Shown: positions 26,087 through 35,426 of the stretch, in pieces | How positions within the stretch are numbered: position 1 is the first letter of the stretch | Layout: each line of letters begins with the position of its first letter | Source of the DNA: Anaerorhabdus furcosa | GTDB lineage: Bacteria > Bacillota_I > Bacilli_A > Erysipelotrichales > Erysipelotrichaceae | DNA length: 64,000 bases | Direction: 5' to 3' | Assembly (NCBI RefSeq): GCF_900167375.1 | Contig: NZ_FUWY01000001.1 | Location: forward strand, 434,001 to 498,000 | The notes under the pieces: model-generated | The model's database searches: none | Told to the model about the DNA's origin: nothing | What the model saw: the letters and a program-made list of their open reading frames with translations, nothing else | Translations under genes and position numbers: made by a program

Positions 26087-27070
26087 ACAGAAATTTGTTT
26101 TGCATTTTAAGATTTGATTTGGTGCTTCTTCATTGATACCCTCGATTCGATCTATCAAGATTCGTGCAGCAGTTTTACCCTCATCATAGGCAGGTTGTAC
26201 GATAGTTGAAATAGTAGGATAAGAAAATTCTGTCCATTCCAAATTATCAAAACCCATAAGACCAAGTTTATCTGGCATTAAGTCACGATAATCTTTGATT
26301 GCTACAAATACCTTTGGAAGTACCCAACAATTTGGCACAAAAATACATGTCTTTTTATCAGTAAGACTGTTATGTACAAACGATTTAATTTCATCACTTG
26401 TTGTATCTGAATTGACTATCATTGTTTTCACTTGATGATTCTTTATCTTTAACGCATCTTCATAACCACGTGCTCTTTCCATTCTAGTTGTCAAAACTGA
26501 TGGATCTGCAGTAATCATAATAAAATTTTCATATCCTTTTTGAATAATGGATTCAGTTGCTTCTAAAACAGCTTCATAATTATTTGTCTTAACCCATAAT
26601 CCTTTCGAATTTCTAGATTGCGAATCAATATAAACAATTGGTTTATTACGATTCAATAACTCTTTTTCAACTAATTCAAATTGAATTGTGGGTTGTACTA
26701 TAAATCCATCCACACCCATAGCCATCATTCTTTCAATGTATTTTCTTTCCATTTGAAAATCATAATTACTATTACCAATAATCAATTGGTAATTTTTTTC
26801 TTTTGCTACATTATCAATACCTTTAACAATTTGATTGGCGAAAGAGTTTGTAATATCACCTATGATAACACCAATTAATTGAATACTTTTGGCATTCAAT
26901 GAACGAGCAATAACATTCGGTTCATAATTTGTTTTCTCAATAACTTCACGAATTCTTTCTTGCGTACTTAAAGACATCTTTTCTGTTTTCCCATTTAAGT
27001 AGAATGAAACTGTTGTTTTTGATGTTCCTGATAATTTAGCGATATCTTTAATTGTTAACTTATCACTCAT
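26072..27070 (-). CDS. LacI-family transcriptional regulator (glycosaminoglycan/KDG locus; RegR/KdgR-like)
   Basis: A 332-aa repressor. The N-terminal HTH and hinge (LTIKDIAKLSGTSKTTVSFY, then NVIARSLN) precede a periplasmic-binding-like effector domain (IQLIGVIIGDITNSFANQI, IGLMGFDNLEW-type segment near residue 245). It is the only regulator in the glycosaminoglycan cluster. Two identical-type palindromes in the 32.37-32.55 kb divergent promoter region are its likely targets. The effector is probably KDG or a disaccharide intermediate, by analogy to streptococcal RegR and Bacillus KdgR. Confidence 0.85.
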   Translation of the reverse strand: MSDKLTIKDIAKLSGTSKTTVSFYLNGKTEKMSLSTQERIREVIEKTNYEPNVIARSLNAKSIQLIGVIIGDITNSFANQIVKGIDNVAKEKNYQLIIGNSNYDFQMERKYIERMMAMGVDGFIVQPTIQFELVEKELLNRNKPIVYIDSQSRNSKGLWVKTNNYEAVLEATESIIQKGYENFIMITADPSVLTTRMERARGYEDALKIKNHQVKTMIVNSDTTSDEIKSFVHNSLTDKKTCIFVPNCWVLPKVFVAIKDYRDLMPDKLGLMGFDNLEWTEFSYPTISTIVQPAYDEGKTAARILIDRIEGINEEAPNQILKCKTNFCESIK

Positions 27071-27127
27071 TCATATATCCCTTTCCCTTGTACTCTTTTG
27101 ATACTATGTAGTATACCATATATTTTA

Positions 27128-29022
27128 CTAATATTTTAATACATGCGGTCGATTGATTCCATCTTTAATTTCAATTACTAAACTCTTTGCATGAAAGCTA
27201 CAATCTTCATAACTGAATATTTTCGATCCCTTAAATACTTCTTGATGAAAGATAATCACAACATAACTTTCTTTTTCATTAACTATGAATTTCTTTGCAT
27301 AGAAAAGCGAGGAATCAGTACAAAGATTATCTCCTTGCTTTATTTCGACATCTTCCATCTTAATTCCATTTTCCATAAACTCTGTAATAGATAAAAGATA
27401 ATTCGTAAATTGATGCTTTACTTCTACAACTTTTTGTTTAGACATCTCATTATAACGTAACGAACATTCATCTTCTTTGATTATATAGTTTCCATCAACT
27501 TCCATTTTCAAGTATTTATCTCCTGATTTAAGTAATAAATTTTCATTCACTTGTACTTCAGGATCAAAATGATAATAAGCTTTTGCTTGATGATTTCCAC
27601 TATAGAAAATTTCATCTGCAAAAACCCATATATTCTGTCGATAACAATCAATTTTCTAAAAATGCTTGATCCCTCAGATAAAACTGTAACACCTGATTCA
27701 TAAGTGTGAAACTTATCAACATGTCGATAATATGTTTTTGTGGGTCTACAAAACGCTTTATTGCTCCAACTACCATTTGCTATTGAATGTGGTTTTTCAT
27801 CAATCACTAATACATTATGCGAATTCATCGATTTAAGTCGTATGCGATCCTGACTATCTTCCCTATAAGTATATCTCCCATTATCAATTAAAAACGGTAT
27901 TCCTTCCATAGAGAAGGAAACATGTAAATTATCACAATGTCCATGTCCACTTCCTAATGAACCATTTAAAAACATAGTACTGGAAGCATCTTTTGAATTA
28001 GAACTCTTCGTTACAAATATTCCAGAATCAACCCCATCAAAATTTAACGGTAACTCTTCATTTATATCTAGCTGATTATATCGTCTTACCAAAGCCTCAC
28101 CTAAATCAAAAATCGTTTCAGCTTCAACCCTCCATTTATTTTTCTTCCAACGGTTCGTATTTAGAATGCTACACGCTTTTATAAAAATATCATGAGTTGT
28201 TACTCTATCACTATCACCAAAAGTTTCAATGTATCCCTGAGGCAAGGTTAATCCATACAATACATCCGTCATCTCGTACGCTATTTTAATATAAATTTCA
28301 TCAATCTCAATCAGATTCTTTTTATTCATTTGAATCATTCTTAACAACGTATTTAATACTTCCACATGATACATTGTTGATTGTTCCCAATGCATGCCAT
28401 CTGGGTAGATTTGAATTTCAATTTGTTTCCTTGCTTCTTCTTTTGCCCATAAATAAATTTTATTTATTTTATAATTGAGATCAATCTGAGGAATGATATA
28501 AAGTAGAGTCAATAATTGAATACTCCCCCAATTACTTAATCGATATTTCGTAATATAATTTTCTCTTAAATACTTTATTTGAAGAAATATACTTGAAATA
28601 ATTTTATTTTTTTCATTCATTGACAAGAGTTTATTTTCTTCTAAAAATTGAGTGATTGTTACAAATAGTTCAATTCTAATACCTGTATCTAACGTACGTG
28701 TTGATAAAGTATATTCTATCGTTGGATGTGCATCAACCCATTGGATTATTAACTCTTTTGCTTTATCCAAGTATTCTTTTTTATCAGTTATTAAATATGC
28801 TATTGCCAAATCTTTTAGGAAACTAAAACGATTGAGCATAAACACCCATTCTTCATCTTCATTGTATACTTGATTCCAATTAATACTTTTCGGTAACTGA
28901 TATTTTTTTATACATCGTTCCATATCCCATGTCTTATCAAATGAAAACTGGTGATAAATTATCTCATTTGCATAGTTTACGATTTTATTATTCTCTTCTT
29001 CGTTTTGTAAATATTTTTTCAT
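27128..29022 (-). pseudogene. Heparinase II/III-family polysaccharide lyase, frameshifted
   Basis: Two reading frames together encode a roughly 630-aa heparinase II/III-like protein. Frame one (27547-29022) contains the alpha-helical toroid domain (EEWVFMLNRFSFLKDLA, YRLSNWGSIQLL, WEQSTMYHVEVL) and the start of the beta-sandwich (GSGHGHCDNLHVSF, DNGRYTYRED). Frame two (27128 to about 27630) continues the sandwich after a -1 shift between 27626 and 27641: IDR changes to a good family continuation IWVFADEIFYSGNHQAKAYY only in the other frame. One missing A in an AGAA(A)T run would explain it. It may be a real inactivation or a sequence error. Confidence 0.8.
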
Positions 29023-29082
29023 ACGTATACTACACCTTCCTTTTATTGAAAAGAAATCTACACTGAGTAGATTTCTTAACGT

Positions 29083-29901
29083 TTATGATAATATTCCTAA
29101 ACCGTAACCCGCTATACCAATGATAACAGTAAGAATAACTAACTTATAAGTTGTCCATCCTTTTTTCTTGATTAAATAATAAACGATTAATGTATATAAC
29201 ATAGGAAGTAGACTTGGAGCTATTTTATCTAACATCCCTTGTATTGTTACAATCGATTGATTCACATCAGCATTCAATTCTCCTGCTGCAAATGAGATTG
29301 GAACATTTATTTTTACAAATGTTGCTGCAAGTCCAGCGATAACCGTTACACCAATTGTGTTTGCGATTTTTGAAATTGTACTCATTTGTTTGCTCAATTT
29401 ATCCACAACACTAACACCTAATTTATAGCCATATAAACCAGTCGTTAATTTGATTGTTGTTAAGATAAAATTCATTGCCACTATAAATAGAATTGGCCCT
29501 GCAATTAATCCCTCTGCAGCTAATGATGCAGCAATCGTTGAGAATAAAGGTGCCAAACAGAATTGTGATAATGAATCTCCAATCCCTGCTAGAGGTCCCA
29601 TTAATGCCATTTTAATTCCACGTGATTCTTCTTCACTTAACCCACTATCCAACATAACCAAATGCAAGCTAGTAATAAAAGGTAAGAAATGAGGATTTGT
29701 GTTGTAGAAATCACAACTATCTACCATGGTTTGTTTTAATTTTTCTGGATTATCTGCGTAAATCTTTTTAATTGCAGGATAAATAATATTTGCATATCCT
29801 GTCCCCTGATAGTTACTATAGTTAAATCCATTTTGCAGGAAGAAAGCGCGAAGTGAAGTAATAATATAATCTTTTTTAGTTAGTCTATTAGATCCAGTCA
29901 T
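29083..29901 (-). CDS. PTS system, mannose-family IID component
   Basis: A 272-aa membrane subunit of a mannose/fructose/sorbose-class phosphotransferase transporter. The N-terminus LTKKDYIITSLRAFFLQNGF and GPLAGIGDSLSQFCLAPL are diagnostic of IID. It overlaps the IIC gene by 14 nt. In streptococci the equivalent genes import unsaturated glycosaminoglycan disaccharides; the flanking GH88 and lyase genes support the same role here. Confidence 0.93.
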   Translation of the reverse strand: MTGSNRLTKKDYIITSLRAFFLQNGFNYSNYQGTGYANIIYPAIKKIYADNPEKLKQTMVDSCDFYNTNPHFLPFITSLHLVMLDSGLSEEESRGIKMALMGPLAGIGDSLSQFCLAPLFSTIAASLAAEGLIAGPILFIVAMNFILTTIKLTTGLYGYKLGVSVVDKLSKQMSTISKIANTIGVTVIAGLAATFVKINVPISFAAGELNADVNQSIVTIQGMLDKIAPSLLPMLYTLIVYYLIKKKGWTTYKLVILTVIIGIAGYGLGILS

Positions 29902-30667
29902 CTTGTTTTCCTCCTTCAGCCACTACTTCTACAACTTTTGGTTCTCTATAGTAATCTATTAAAGCAAAGATTGTACCTACTATTGCTATACCTATTACTG
30001 GTAGTTTTAAATATGAAGCACATACATATCCCAACAACACAAATGGTACAAGTTCTTTTTTACCCATAACTGATAAGATCATTGCGAAACCAATTGCTGG
30101 CAACATCTTACCCGCTACAGTTAATCCATTAAGTAAAAGAGGTGGAATATAATCAACTAATTTAATAATTGTATCCATTGATATCGCTCCTCCAAAACCT
30201 AGTGCAAATCCAATTACTGCAAACAATACAATCGTTGTATTCGCTGAAACCTTGAATTTCTTAAAATTCCCTGCAAGAATTGCTTTTTTAGCACTTTCTG
30301 GTGTGCCAGCACATGCTGTGTAAGCAAATGTTTGTGCAAATTGTATAGCTACCGCAATCGGTGTTGATAATGCCAATGCTGCTTCTGGCGTAATGTTGCC
30401 TTTGCTTGTTATAGCCATTAATGTTCCAAAGATTCCAGGACCAATAGGATTGGGTGGAACTGTTCCCCCAGCACCAACTCCAAACCCCATATAAGCAAGT
30501 TCTGCTAATGCCCCCATAGCAAGTGCCGTTGGCATATCATTAAGAATTAACCCAACTCCAAATGATAAGATGATACAACGATTTGTATAAATTCCTAACA
30601 ACATTCCCGAGAAACAGAACGCCGTCCACAGTCCAATTAGAACTGCTTGTACAATTGTAATTTCCAT
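29888..30667 (-). CDS. PTS system, mannose-family IIC component
   Basis: A 259-aa membrane channel subunit with about six TM segments: ALAMGALAELAYMGFGVGAGG, then PNPIGPGIFGTLMAITSKG are the IIC signature stretches. It lies 12 nt after the IIB gene and overlaps IID. No dedicated IIA gene is present in the cluster. Confidence 0.93.
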   Translation of the reverse strand: MEITIVQAVLIGLWTAFCFSGMLLGIYTNRCIILSFGVGLILNDMPTALAMGALAELAYMGFGVGAGGTVPPNPIGPGIFGTLMAITSKGNITPEAALALSTPIAVAIQFAQTFAYTACAGTPESAKKAILAGNFKKFKVSANTTIVLFAVIGFALGFGGAISMDTIIKLVDYIPPLLLNGLTVAGKMLPAIGFAMILSVMGKKELVPFVLLGYVCASYLKLPVIGIAIVGTIFALIDYYREPKVVEVVAEGGKQDDWI

Positions 30668-30679
30668 ATACTTTTTCTC

Positions 30680-31168
30680 CTATATATATTTTGTGATATC
30701 AACTTCTGCACTACTGTTTCCTTCATTTGGCACTGTTTTTGTATCAAACGTTACCTTGTGTTCAACTAAAGTACGAAGTATCTGTTTGTCTGCTTCTGAC
30801 AAGAAAATTGAGCGTGTTACTTTTTCTTTGCCCTCAGCATTATGAATATTTCCAATATTGATGTGAGTTATTGGAACTCCCCCCTCTACAAGTTTCTTTG
30901 CATCTTCTAAATTCTTAATGATTAAGAATATTGTTTGCTGTGAACTTGCATTGTGAATAACATCGATAACTTTTTGGATTGGAAAGAATCTAACTGCAAC
31001 TGAAGTAGGAACAACAGTTTTCATTAGTGTTTGTTCTACAGGTGATTCCGCAACGTTATCATTAGCAACGATAACAGTATTACACCCTAAAACTTTTATC
31101 CAAATTTGTCCTTGACCGTGAATTAAACGCTCGTCAATTCTAGTCATGATAATATTTGGTGTGCTCAT
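30680..31168 (-). CDS. PTS system, mannose-family IIB component
   Basis: A 162-aa cytosolic phosphocarrier with the phosphorylated His in TRIDERLIHGQGQIWI (His17). It receives phosphate from a IIA domain and passes it to the incoming sugar. It is 15 nt downstream of the GH88 hydrolase gene, in the order GH88-IIB-IIC-IID-lyase. Confidence 0.94.
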   Translation of the reverse strand: MSTPNIIMTRIDERLIHGQGQIWIKVLGCNTVIVANDNVAESPVEQTLMKTVVPTSVAVRFFPIQKVIDVIHNASSQQTIFLIIKNLEDAKKLVEGGVPITHINIGNIHNAEGKEKVTRSIFLSEADKQILRTLVEHKVTFDTKTVPNEGNSSAEVDITKYI

Positions 31169-31183
31169 ATATTGTCTCCTTTT

Positions 31184-32365
31184 CTACCAATATGGATTCC
31201 ACTTTTTTGCTTGACGAACTAACGCCTCAAAATAGAAGTAATCACCCCATGTATTTCCTTCATCCACGCCTTTACCACTGTGCCAAGAATAGACTCCATG
31301 GAATAAAACGGGATCTCCTGCTTCATGCATTTTGCTAGTGTAGTTATGAATCAATGAACGTAAGATATTATGAGTTGCTCCCATATAAATCTTTGAATTA
31401 TCATCACTTAGATATTTACTCATTTCATCCATTCCACAACATGCAATTGCCGCTGCACTTGAATCTCTTGATTGTTTTGCTTCATTAAGGAAAATCAAAT
31501 CCCAGTAGCAAACATTATCATCTGGTAAACGATTCAAGAAATAGTTTGTCATTCCCTCATAAAGACCAAAGATTGATTTTTCATGTGTATATTTATAATT
31601 TAATGCTAATCCATAAACACCCCACGCTTGTCCTCTTGCCCAAGAAGAATCATCACTATATCCTTGGCGTGTTGCACCTCTTAGTGGTTCTCCTGTTTCG
31701 TGGTTCATATAGAAAGTATGGAATGCACTTGCATCATCTCTAATTACATATTTGATGCTGGTTTCAAAGTGTTTACGTGCAATTTCTTCATATTTCTTAT
31801 CTCCTGTTACCTCTGTTGCCCAATACAACAATGGAATATTTAACAAACAGTCAATGATAAAACGATAATGATCCGGATTATTAAATTCTCCCCACGCTTG
31901 GATGAATTCTCCTTTATCTTGGTAACGCTCAATAAGTTTGTCCGCAGCCATAATTGCTGTTTCTTTCGCAATTTCACTACCTGTTAACTTATAAGCTGCC
32001 ACACATGTAGGCGTGTATAAAAATCCCAAATCATGATGATCCACCTCAATACGATTTTCAATACGATGTTTAAATGTAAGAATGTTTGCTTCAGCAGCAG
32101 TTCTATATTTTTCATCACCAGTTACTTCGTAAGCTAACCATAGCATTCCTGTCCAAAATCCATCTGTCCACTCAATACAATCAATTACTGGATATTTCAG
32201 TCCTTTTGTAGCTGGTGCCGGAAATTTATCCTTTAAATACTCCATATTTAAATCGATTTGTTTCAACACTTCTTGGATTGCTTGGTTTAATTCTTCTTTT
32301 GAAAGTGGCATGGTTTCTAAAAACTCTTGTTTCTTACTGATTTCTTCAATAGCAATTGTTCTCAT
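31184..32365 (-). CDS. ugl: GH88 unsaturated glucuronyl hydrolase
   Basis: A 393-aa cytosolic enzyme that hydrates and cleaves the delta-4,5-unsaturated uronic acid from lyase-derived glycosaminoglycan disaccharides. Family marks include WTDGFWTGMLWLAYEVT, VDHHDLGFLYTP with a catalytic Asp, RFIIDCLLNIPLLYWA, and ARGQAWGVYGLALNY. No signal peptide, fitting a PTS-imported phosphorylated substrate. It heads the leftward operon; the ATG follows AGGTG at 8 nt. Product flows to the KDG-type pathway encoded divergently. Confidence 0.92.
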   Translation of the reverse strand: MRTIAIEEISKKQEFLETMPLSKEELNQAIQEVLKQIDLNMEYLKDKFPAPATKGLKYPVIDCIEWTDGFWTGMLWLAYEVTGDEKYRTAAEANILTFKHRIENRIEVDHHDLGFLYTPTCVAAYKLTGSEIAKETAIMAADKLIERYQDKGEFIQAWGEFNNPDHYRFIIDCLLNIPLLYWATEVTGDKKYEEIARKHFETSIKYVIRDDASAFHTFYMNHETGEPLRGATRQGYSDDSSWARGQAWGVYGLALNYKYTHEKSIFGLYEGMTNYFLNRLPDDNVCYWDLIFLNEAKQSRDSSAAAIACCGMDEMSKYLSDDNSKIYMGATHNILRSLIHNYTSKMHEAGDPVLFHGVYSWHSGKGVDEGNTWGDYFYFEALVRQAKKWNPYW

Positions 32366-32384
32366 TCTCTTTTCACCTTTCTAT

Positions 32385-32396
32385 TAAACTAGTTTA
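32385..32396. promoter_or_regulatory. Operator palindrome (left) for the LacI-type regulator
   Basis: TAAACTAGTTTA is a perfect 12-bp palindrome about 12 nt downstream of the -10 box of the leftward promoter. Placement just past the start site suits repression by road-block. Confidence 0.7.
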
Positions 32397-32408
32397 CTTC
32401 GCAATGTC

Positions 32409-32438
32409 ATTATATATTTATAATTTATAACTTGTCAA
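32409..32438 (-). promoter_or_regulatory. Promoter of the ugl-PTS-lyase operon
   Basis: -35 TTGACA (32433-32438), an 18-nt spacer and -10 TATAAT (32409-32414). Confidence 0.75.
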
Positions 32439-32491
32439 ATACTTTTTATAAAAACCTTTTAAATGCTCGTTTATTGGGATTTTTTAATAAC

Positions 32492-32520
32492 TTGACTTTA
32501 TTTAGAAATACGACTATTAT
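32492..32520 (+). promoter_or_regulatory. Promoter of the kdgA-kdgK operon
   Basis: -35 TTGACT (32492-32497), a 17-nt spacer and -10 TATTAT (32515-32520). Confidence 0.75.
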
Positions 32521-32529
32521 AGTATCGTA

Positions 32530-32541
32530 TAAACCAGTTTA
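32530..32541. promoter_or_regulatory. Operator near-palindrome (right) for the LacI-type regulator
   Basis: TAAACCAGTTTA, differing from the left site at one centre base, begins 9 nt after the -10 box of the rightward promoter. A further GGTTTAC half-site follows at about 32546. Confidence 0.7.
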
Positions 32542-32581
32542 CTATGGTTTACTAGGATTATTTATAGAAAGGTCGTAATTT

Positions 32582-33559
32582 ATGCATCCAATATTACAAG
32601 AATTATCAAACATCGGTATTATACCCGTCATTAGAATCGATAACCCTAGCGACACACTACCTATGATTAATGCTTTAAATAAAGGTGGAATCAATTGTGC
32701 TGAAATCACATTTAGAAGTGAGCACGCAAAACAAGCTATTTCAGATATCTCGAAAACTTATCCTGAAATCCTTGTGGGTGCAGGTACAGTCTTAACCATC
32801 CAACAAGCGCAAGAAGCAATTGAAGCTGGTGCAAAGTTCATTATTTCTCCAGGTCTCAATGAAGAAGTAGTGAAATGGTGCATTGATCATGATGTATTAA
32901 TTATCCCTGGTATCTCAACTGCATCAGAAATCGAAAAAGCCATGACTCTTGGTTTAGACACAGTAAAATTTTTTCCTGCCGAAAGCAGCGGTGGTGCTAA
33001 ACGCATTAAAGACTTAAGCGCACCTTATACAAAAATGCATTTTATCCCGACTGGTGGAATTAACCAAAACAATATGCATGATTATTTATCACTTCCATGT
33101 GTCGACGCTATCGGCGGATCATTTATGTTACCACAAGAATTAATTGATAGTAAAAATTGGGATGGTATTGAAGCAAAAGCAAAAGAAGCCATCACTAGCT
33201 TATTAAATTACCGCTTAATTCACATCGGAATTAACACCAATTCAAAAGATGATGCCTCTAAATATGCCACACTTCTATCCACATGCTTCGGCTTTAAATT
33301 ATATGAAAAACCAAAAAGTACTTTTGCTGGAGAAGGATTTGAATTATTAAATGCACCTGGTCCAGGGGATCATGGTCATATTGCAATTTATACTCCCTAT
33401 CCAGAACGTGCTATTTATCAATTAGCTAAATTAGGAATCAACGTATTAGAAGATACAATTACAAGAAATAAAAAAACAAGCAAAATCAATTTTGCTTATC
33501 TTGATTTAGACATCGCAGGATTTAAGTTTCACTTAATCAATCCCGATGTAAAGATGTAG
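32582..33559 (+). CDS. kdgA: 2-keto-3-deoxy-6-phosphogluconate aldolase fused to a VOC domain
   Basis: A 325-aa protein. Residues 1-209 are a KDPG/KHG aldolase: E41 in CAEITFRSEHA, GAGTVLT, ISPGLNEEVV, and Schiff-base K129 in TVKFFPAESSGGAK. It splits KDPG into pyruvate and glyceraldehyde 3-phosphate. Residues 211-325 are an extra glyoxalase/VOC-like module (LIHIGINTNSKDDASKYATL, FELLNAPGPGDHGHIAIY, FKFHLINPD); the usual aldolase is about 210 aa. The first gene of the rightward operon, with an AAAGG site. The VOC part may bind a sugar acid or metal; its role is unknown. Confidence 0.9.
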   Translation: MHPILQELSNIGIIPVIRIDNPSDTLPMINALNKGGINCAEITFRSEHAKQAISDISKTYPEILVGAGTVLTIQQAQEAIEAGAKFIISPGLNEEVVKWCIDHDVLIIPGISTASEIEKAMTLGLDTVKFFPAESSGGAKRIKDLSAPYTKMHFIPTGGINQNNMHDYLSLPCVDAIGGSFMLPQELIDSKNWDGIEAKAKEAITSLLNYRLIHIGINTNSKDDASKYATLLSTCFGFKLYEKPKSTFAGEGFELLNAPGPGDHGHIAIYTPYPERAIYQLAKLGINVLEDTITRNKKTSKINFAYLDLDIAGFKFHLINPDVKM

Positions 33560-33569
33560 GAGGTACAAT

Positions 33570-34589
33570 ATGAAAATCATAACCATGGGAGAAATCATGT
33601 TGAGATTATCAACCCCGGGAAATAGTAGAATCACACAAAGTAATGAGTTTGATGTGGTGTATGGAGGAGGAGAAGCAAATGTCGCAGTATCGTTAGCGAA
33701 CTATGGACATGATGCTTACTTCGTAACCAAACTACCACAACACGAAGTAGGACAAGCAGCAGTGAATGCACTAAGACAAGTTGGAGTACATACTGACTAC
33801 ATTACAAGAGGTGGGGAACGTGTTGGAATCTACTTCTTAGAAACAGGCGCAAGTATGCGAGCTAGTAAAGTTATCTATGACCGTTCCCACTCTGCCATAG
33901 CAGAAGCTAGTGAAGATGACTTTGACTTTGATGCCATCATGAAAGATGCAGACTGGTTCCACTGGTCAGGAATAACACCAGCGATTAGTGACACAGCAGC
34001 AAAACTTGTAGAGAAGGCATGTATTGCAGCTAAGAAGAACAATGTCACAGTTTCAGTTGATTTAAACTTCAGAAAGAAATTATGGAGTAAAGAGAAAGCA
34101 CAATCTATTATGAAACCCTTAATGGCGTATGTGGATGTTTGTATAGGGAATGAGGAAGATGCAGAGTTATGCTTAGGATTTAAACCTACAGCAAATGTAG
34201 AAAAAGGAGAAACAGGAGCAGAAGGATATTATGAAATCTTCAAAGAGATGAAAGAAACCTTCAACTTCAAGATTGTAACCTCAACACTAAGAGAAAGTTA
34301 TAGTGCAAACCACAATGGATGGAAAGCATTACTGTATGATGGAGAAAAGTTCTACCAATCAAAGAGATATGATATCGAACCCATCATCGATCGAGTAGGT
34401 GGAGGAGATAGTTTCTCTGGAGGAATGATTCATGGATTACTGACAAAGGAAAGTAAGCAAGAAGCGTTGGAGTTTGCGGTAGCAGCCTCAGCATTGAAGC
34501 ATACGATTCCTGGGGATTTCAATTTAGTGAGTGAAGCTGAGGTTGAAGCCTTATGTCAAGGTGATACAACAGGTAGAGTACAAAGATAG
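33570..34589 (+). CDS. kdgK: 2-keto-3-deoxygluconate kinase (PfkB family)
   Basis: A 339-aa sugar kinase phosphorylating KDG to KDPG, the aldolase substrate. The N-terminal MKIITMGEIMLRLSTPG and YGGGEANVAVSLANYG match KDG kinases. The ATP/catalytic motif is VGGGDSFSGGMIHGLL. It lies 10 nt after kdgA. Glycine codons are mostly GGA, in contrast to the more mixed use in neighbouring genes, a slight hint of separate acquisition. Confidence 0.92.
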   Translation: MKIITMGEIMLRLSTPGNSRITQSNEFDVVYGGGEANVAVSLANYGHDAYFVTKLPQHEVGQAAVNALRQVGVHTDYITRGGERVGIYFLETGASMRASKVIYDRSHSAIAEASEDDFDFDAIMKDADWFHWSGITPAISDTAAKLVEKACIAAKKNNVTVSVDLNFRKKLWSKEKAQSIMKPLMAYVDVCIGNEEDAELCLGFKPTANVEKGETGAEGYYEIFKEMKETFNFKIVTSTLRESYSANHNGWKALLYDGEKFYQSKRYDIEPIIDRVGGGDSFSGGMIHGLLTKESKQEALEFAVAASALKHTIPGDFNLVSEAEVEALCQGDTTGRVQR

Positions 34590-34599
34590 GAGAAAATAT

Positions 34600-35409
34600 A
34601 TGACACAATTTAATATGAATGCCTTCTCACTTGAAGGTAAAGTAGCACTCGTAACAGGAGGATCTTATGGTATTGGATTCTCACTTGCTTCAGGTTTTGC
34701 AAAAGCAGGAGCACAAATCGTATTCAATGATATCAATCAAGATTTAGTTAACAAAGGAATAGAAGCATATAAAGAAGCAGGTATTACTGCCCATGGTTAT
34801 GTATGTGACGTAACAAATGAAACACAAGTACAAGAAATGATTCAAAAAATCGAAAAAGAAGTAGGAGTTGTTGATATCTTAGTAAATAATGCAGGTATTA
34901 TCAAACGTGTCCCTATGCACGAAATGAGTGCTGATGATTTTAGAAAAGTCATTGATGTAGATCTTAACGCACCATTCATTATGGCGAAAGCATGTATTCC
35001 ATCAATGATTAAAAAAGGACATGGAAAGATTATTAACATTTGTTCAATGATGTCAGAACTTGGAAGAGAAACAGTGAGTGCCTATGCAGCAGCAAAAGGC
35101 GGCTTAAAAATGCTTACAAAAAATATCGCAGCTGAATATGGCGAAAACAATATTCAATGCAATGGAATTGGACCTGGATACATCGAAACAGTTCAAACTG
35201 CACCACTTCGTGAAAAACAAGCTGATGGAAGTCGTCATCCATTTGATCAATTTATTATTTCAAGAACACCTGCAGCTCGTTGGGGGATTGCTGAAGATCT
35301 AATGGGTCCTGCAGTATTCTTAGCAAGTGATGCAAGTAACTTTGTTAATGGGCATATCTTATATGTTGACGGTGGTATCTTAGCTTATATTGGTAAACAA
35401 CCAAACTAA
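34600..35409 (+). CDS. SDR-family oxidoreductase (gluconate 5-dehydrogenase / 5-keto-D-gluconate reductase-like)
   Basis: A 269-aa short-chain dehydrogenase with the TGGSYGIGFSLA cofactor-binding motif, NNAGI, and the catalytic Ser-Tyr-Lys (CSMMSELGRETVSAYAAAKGG). In glycosaminoglycan loci the equivalent enzyme (gno/KduD-like) interconverts keto-deoxy uronate intermediates. The ATG at 34600 follows AGGAG at 8 nt; a longer in-frame reading overlaps kdgK and is rejected. Confidence 0.9.
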   Translation: MTQFNMNAFSLEGKVALVTGGSYGIGFSLASGFAKAGAQIVFNDINQDLVNKGIEAYKEAGITAHGYVCDVTNETQVQEMIQKIEKEVGVVDILVNNAGIIKRVPMHEMSADDFRKVIDVDLNAPFIMAKACIPSMIKKGHGKIINICSMMSELGRETVSAYAAAKGGLKMLTKNIAAEYGENNIQCNGIGPGYIETVQTAPLREKQADGSRHPFDQFIISRTPAARWGIAEDLMGPAVFLASDASNFVNGHILYVDGGILAYIGKQPN

Positions 35410-35426
35410 AAGGGAGAAAATAGAAA

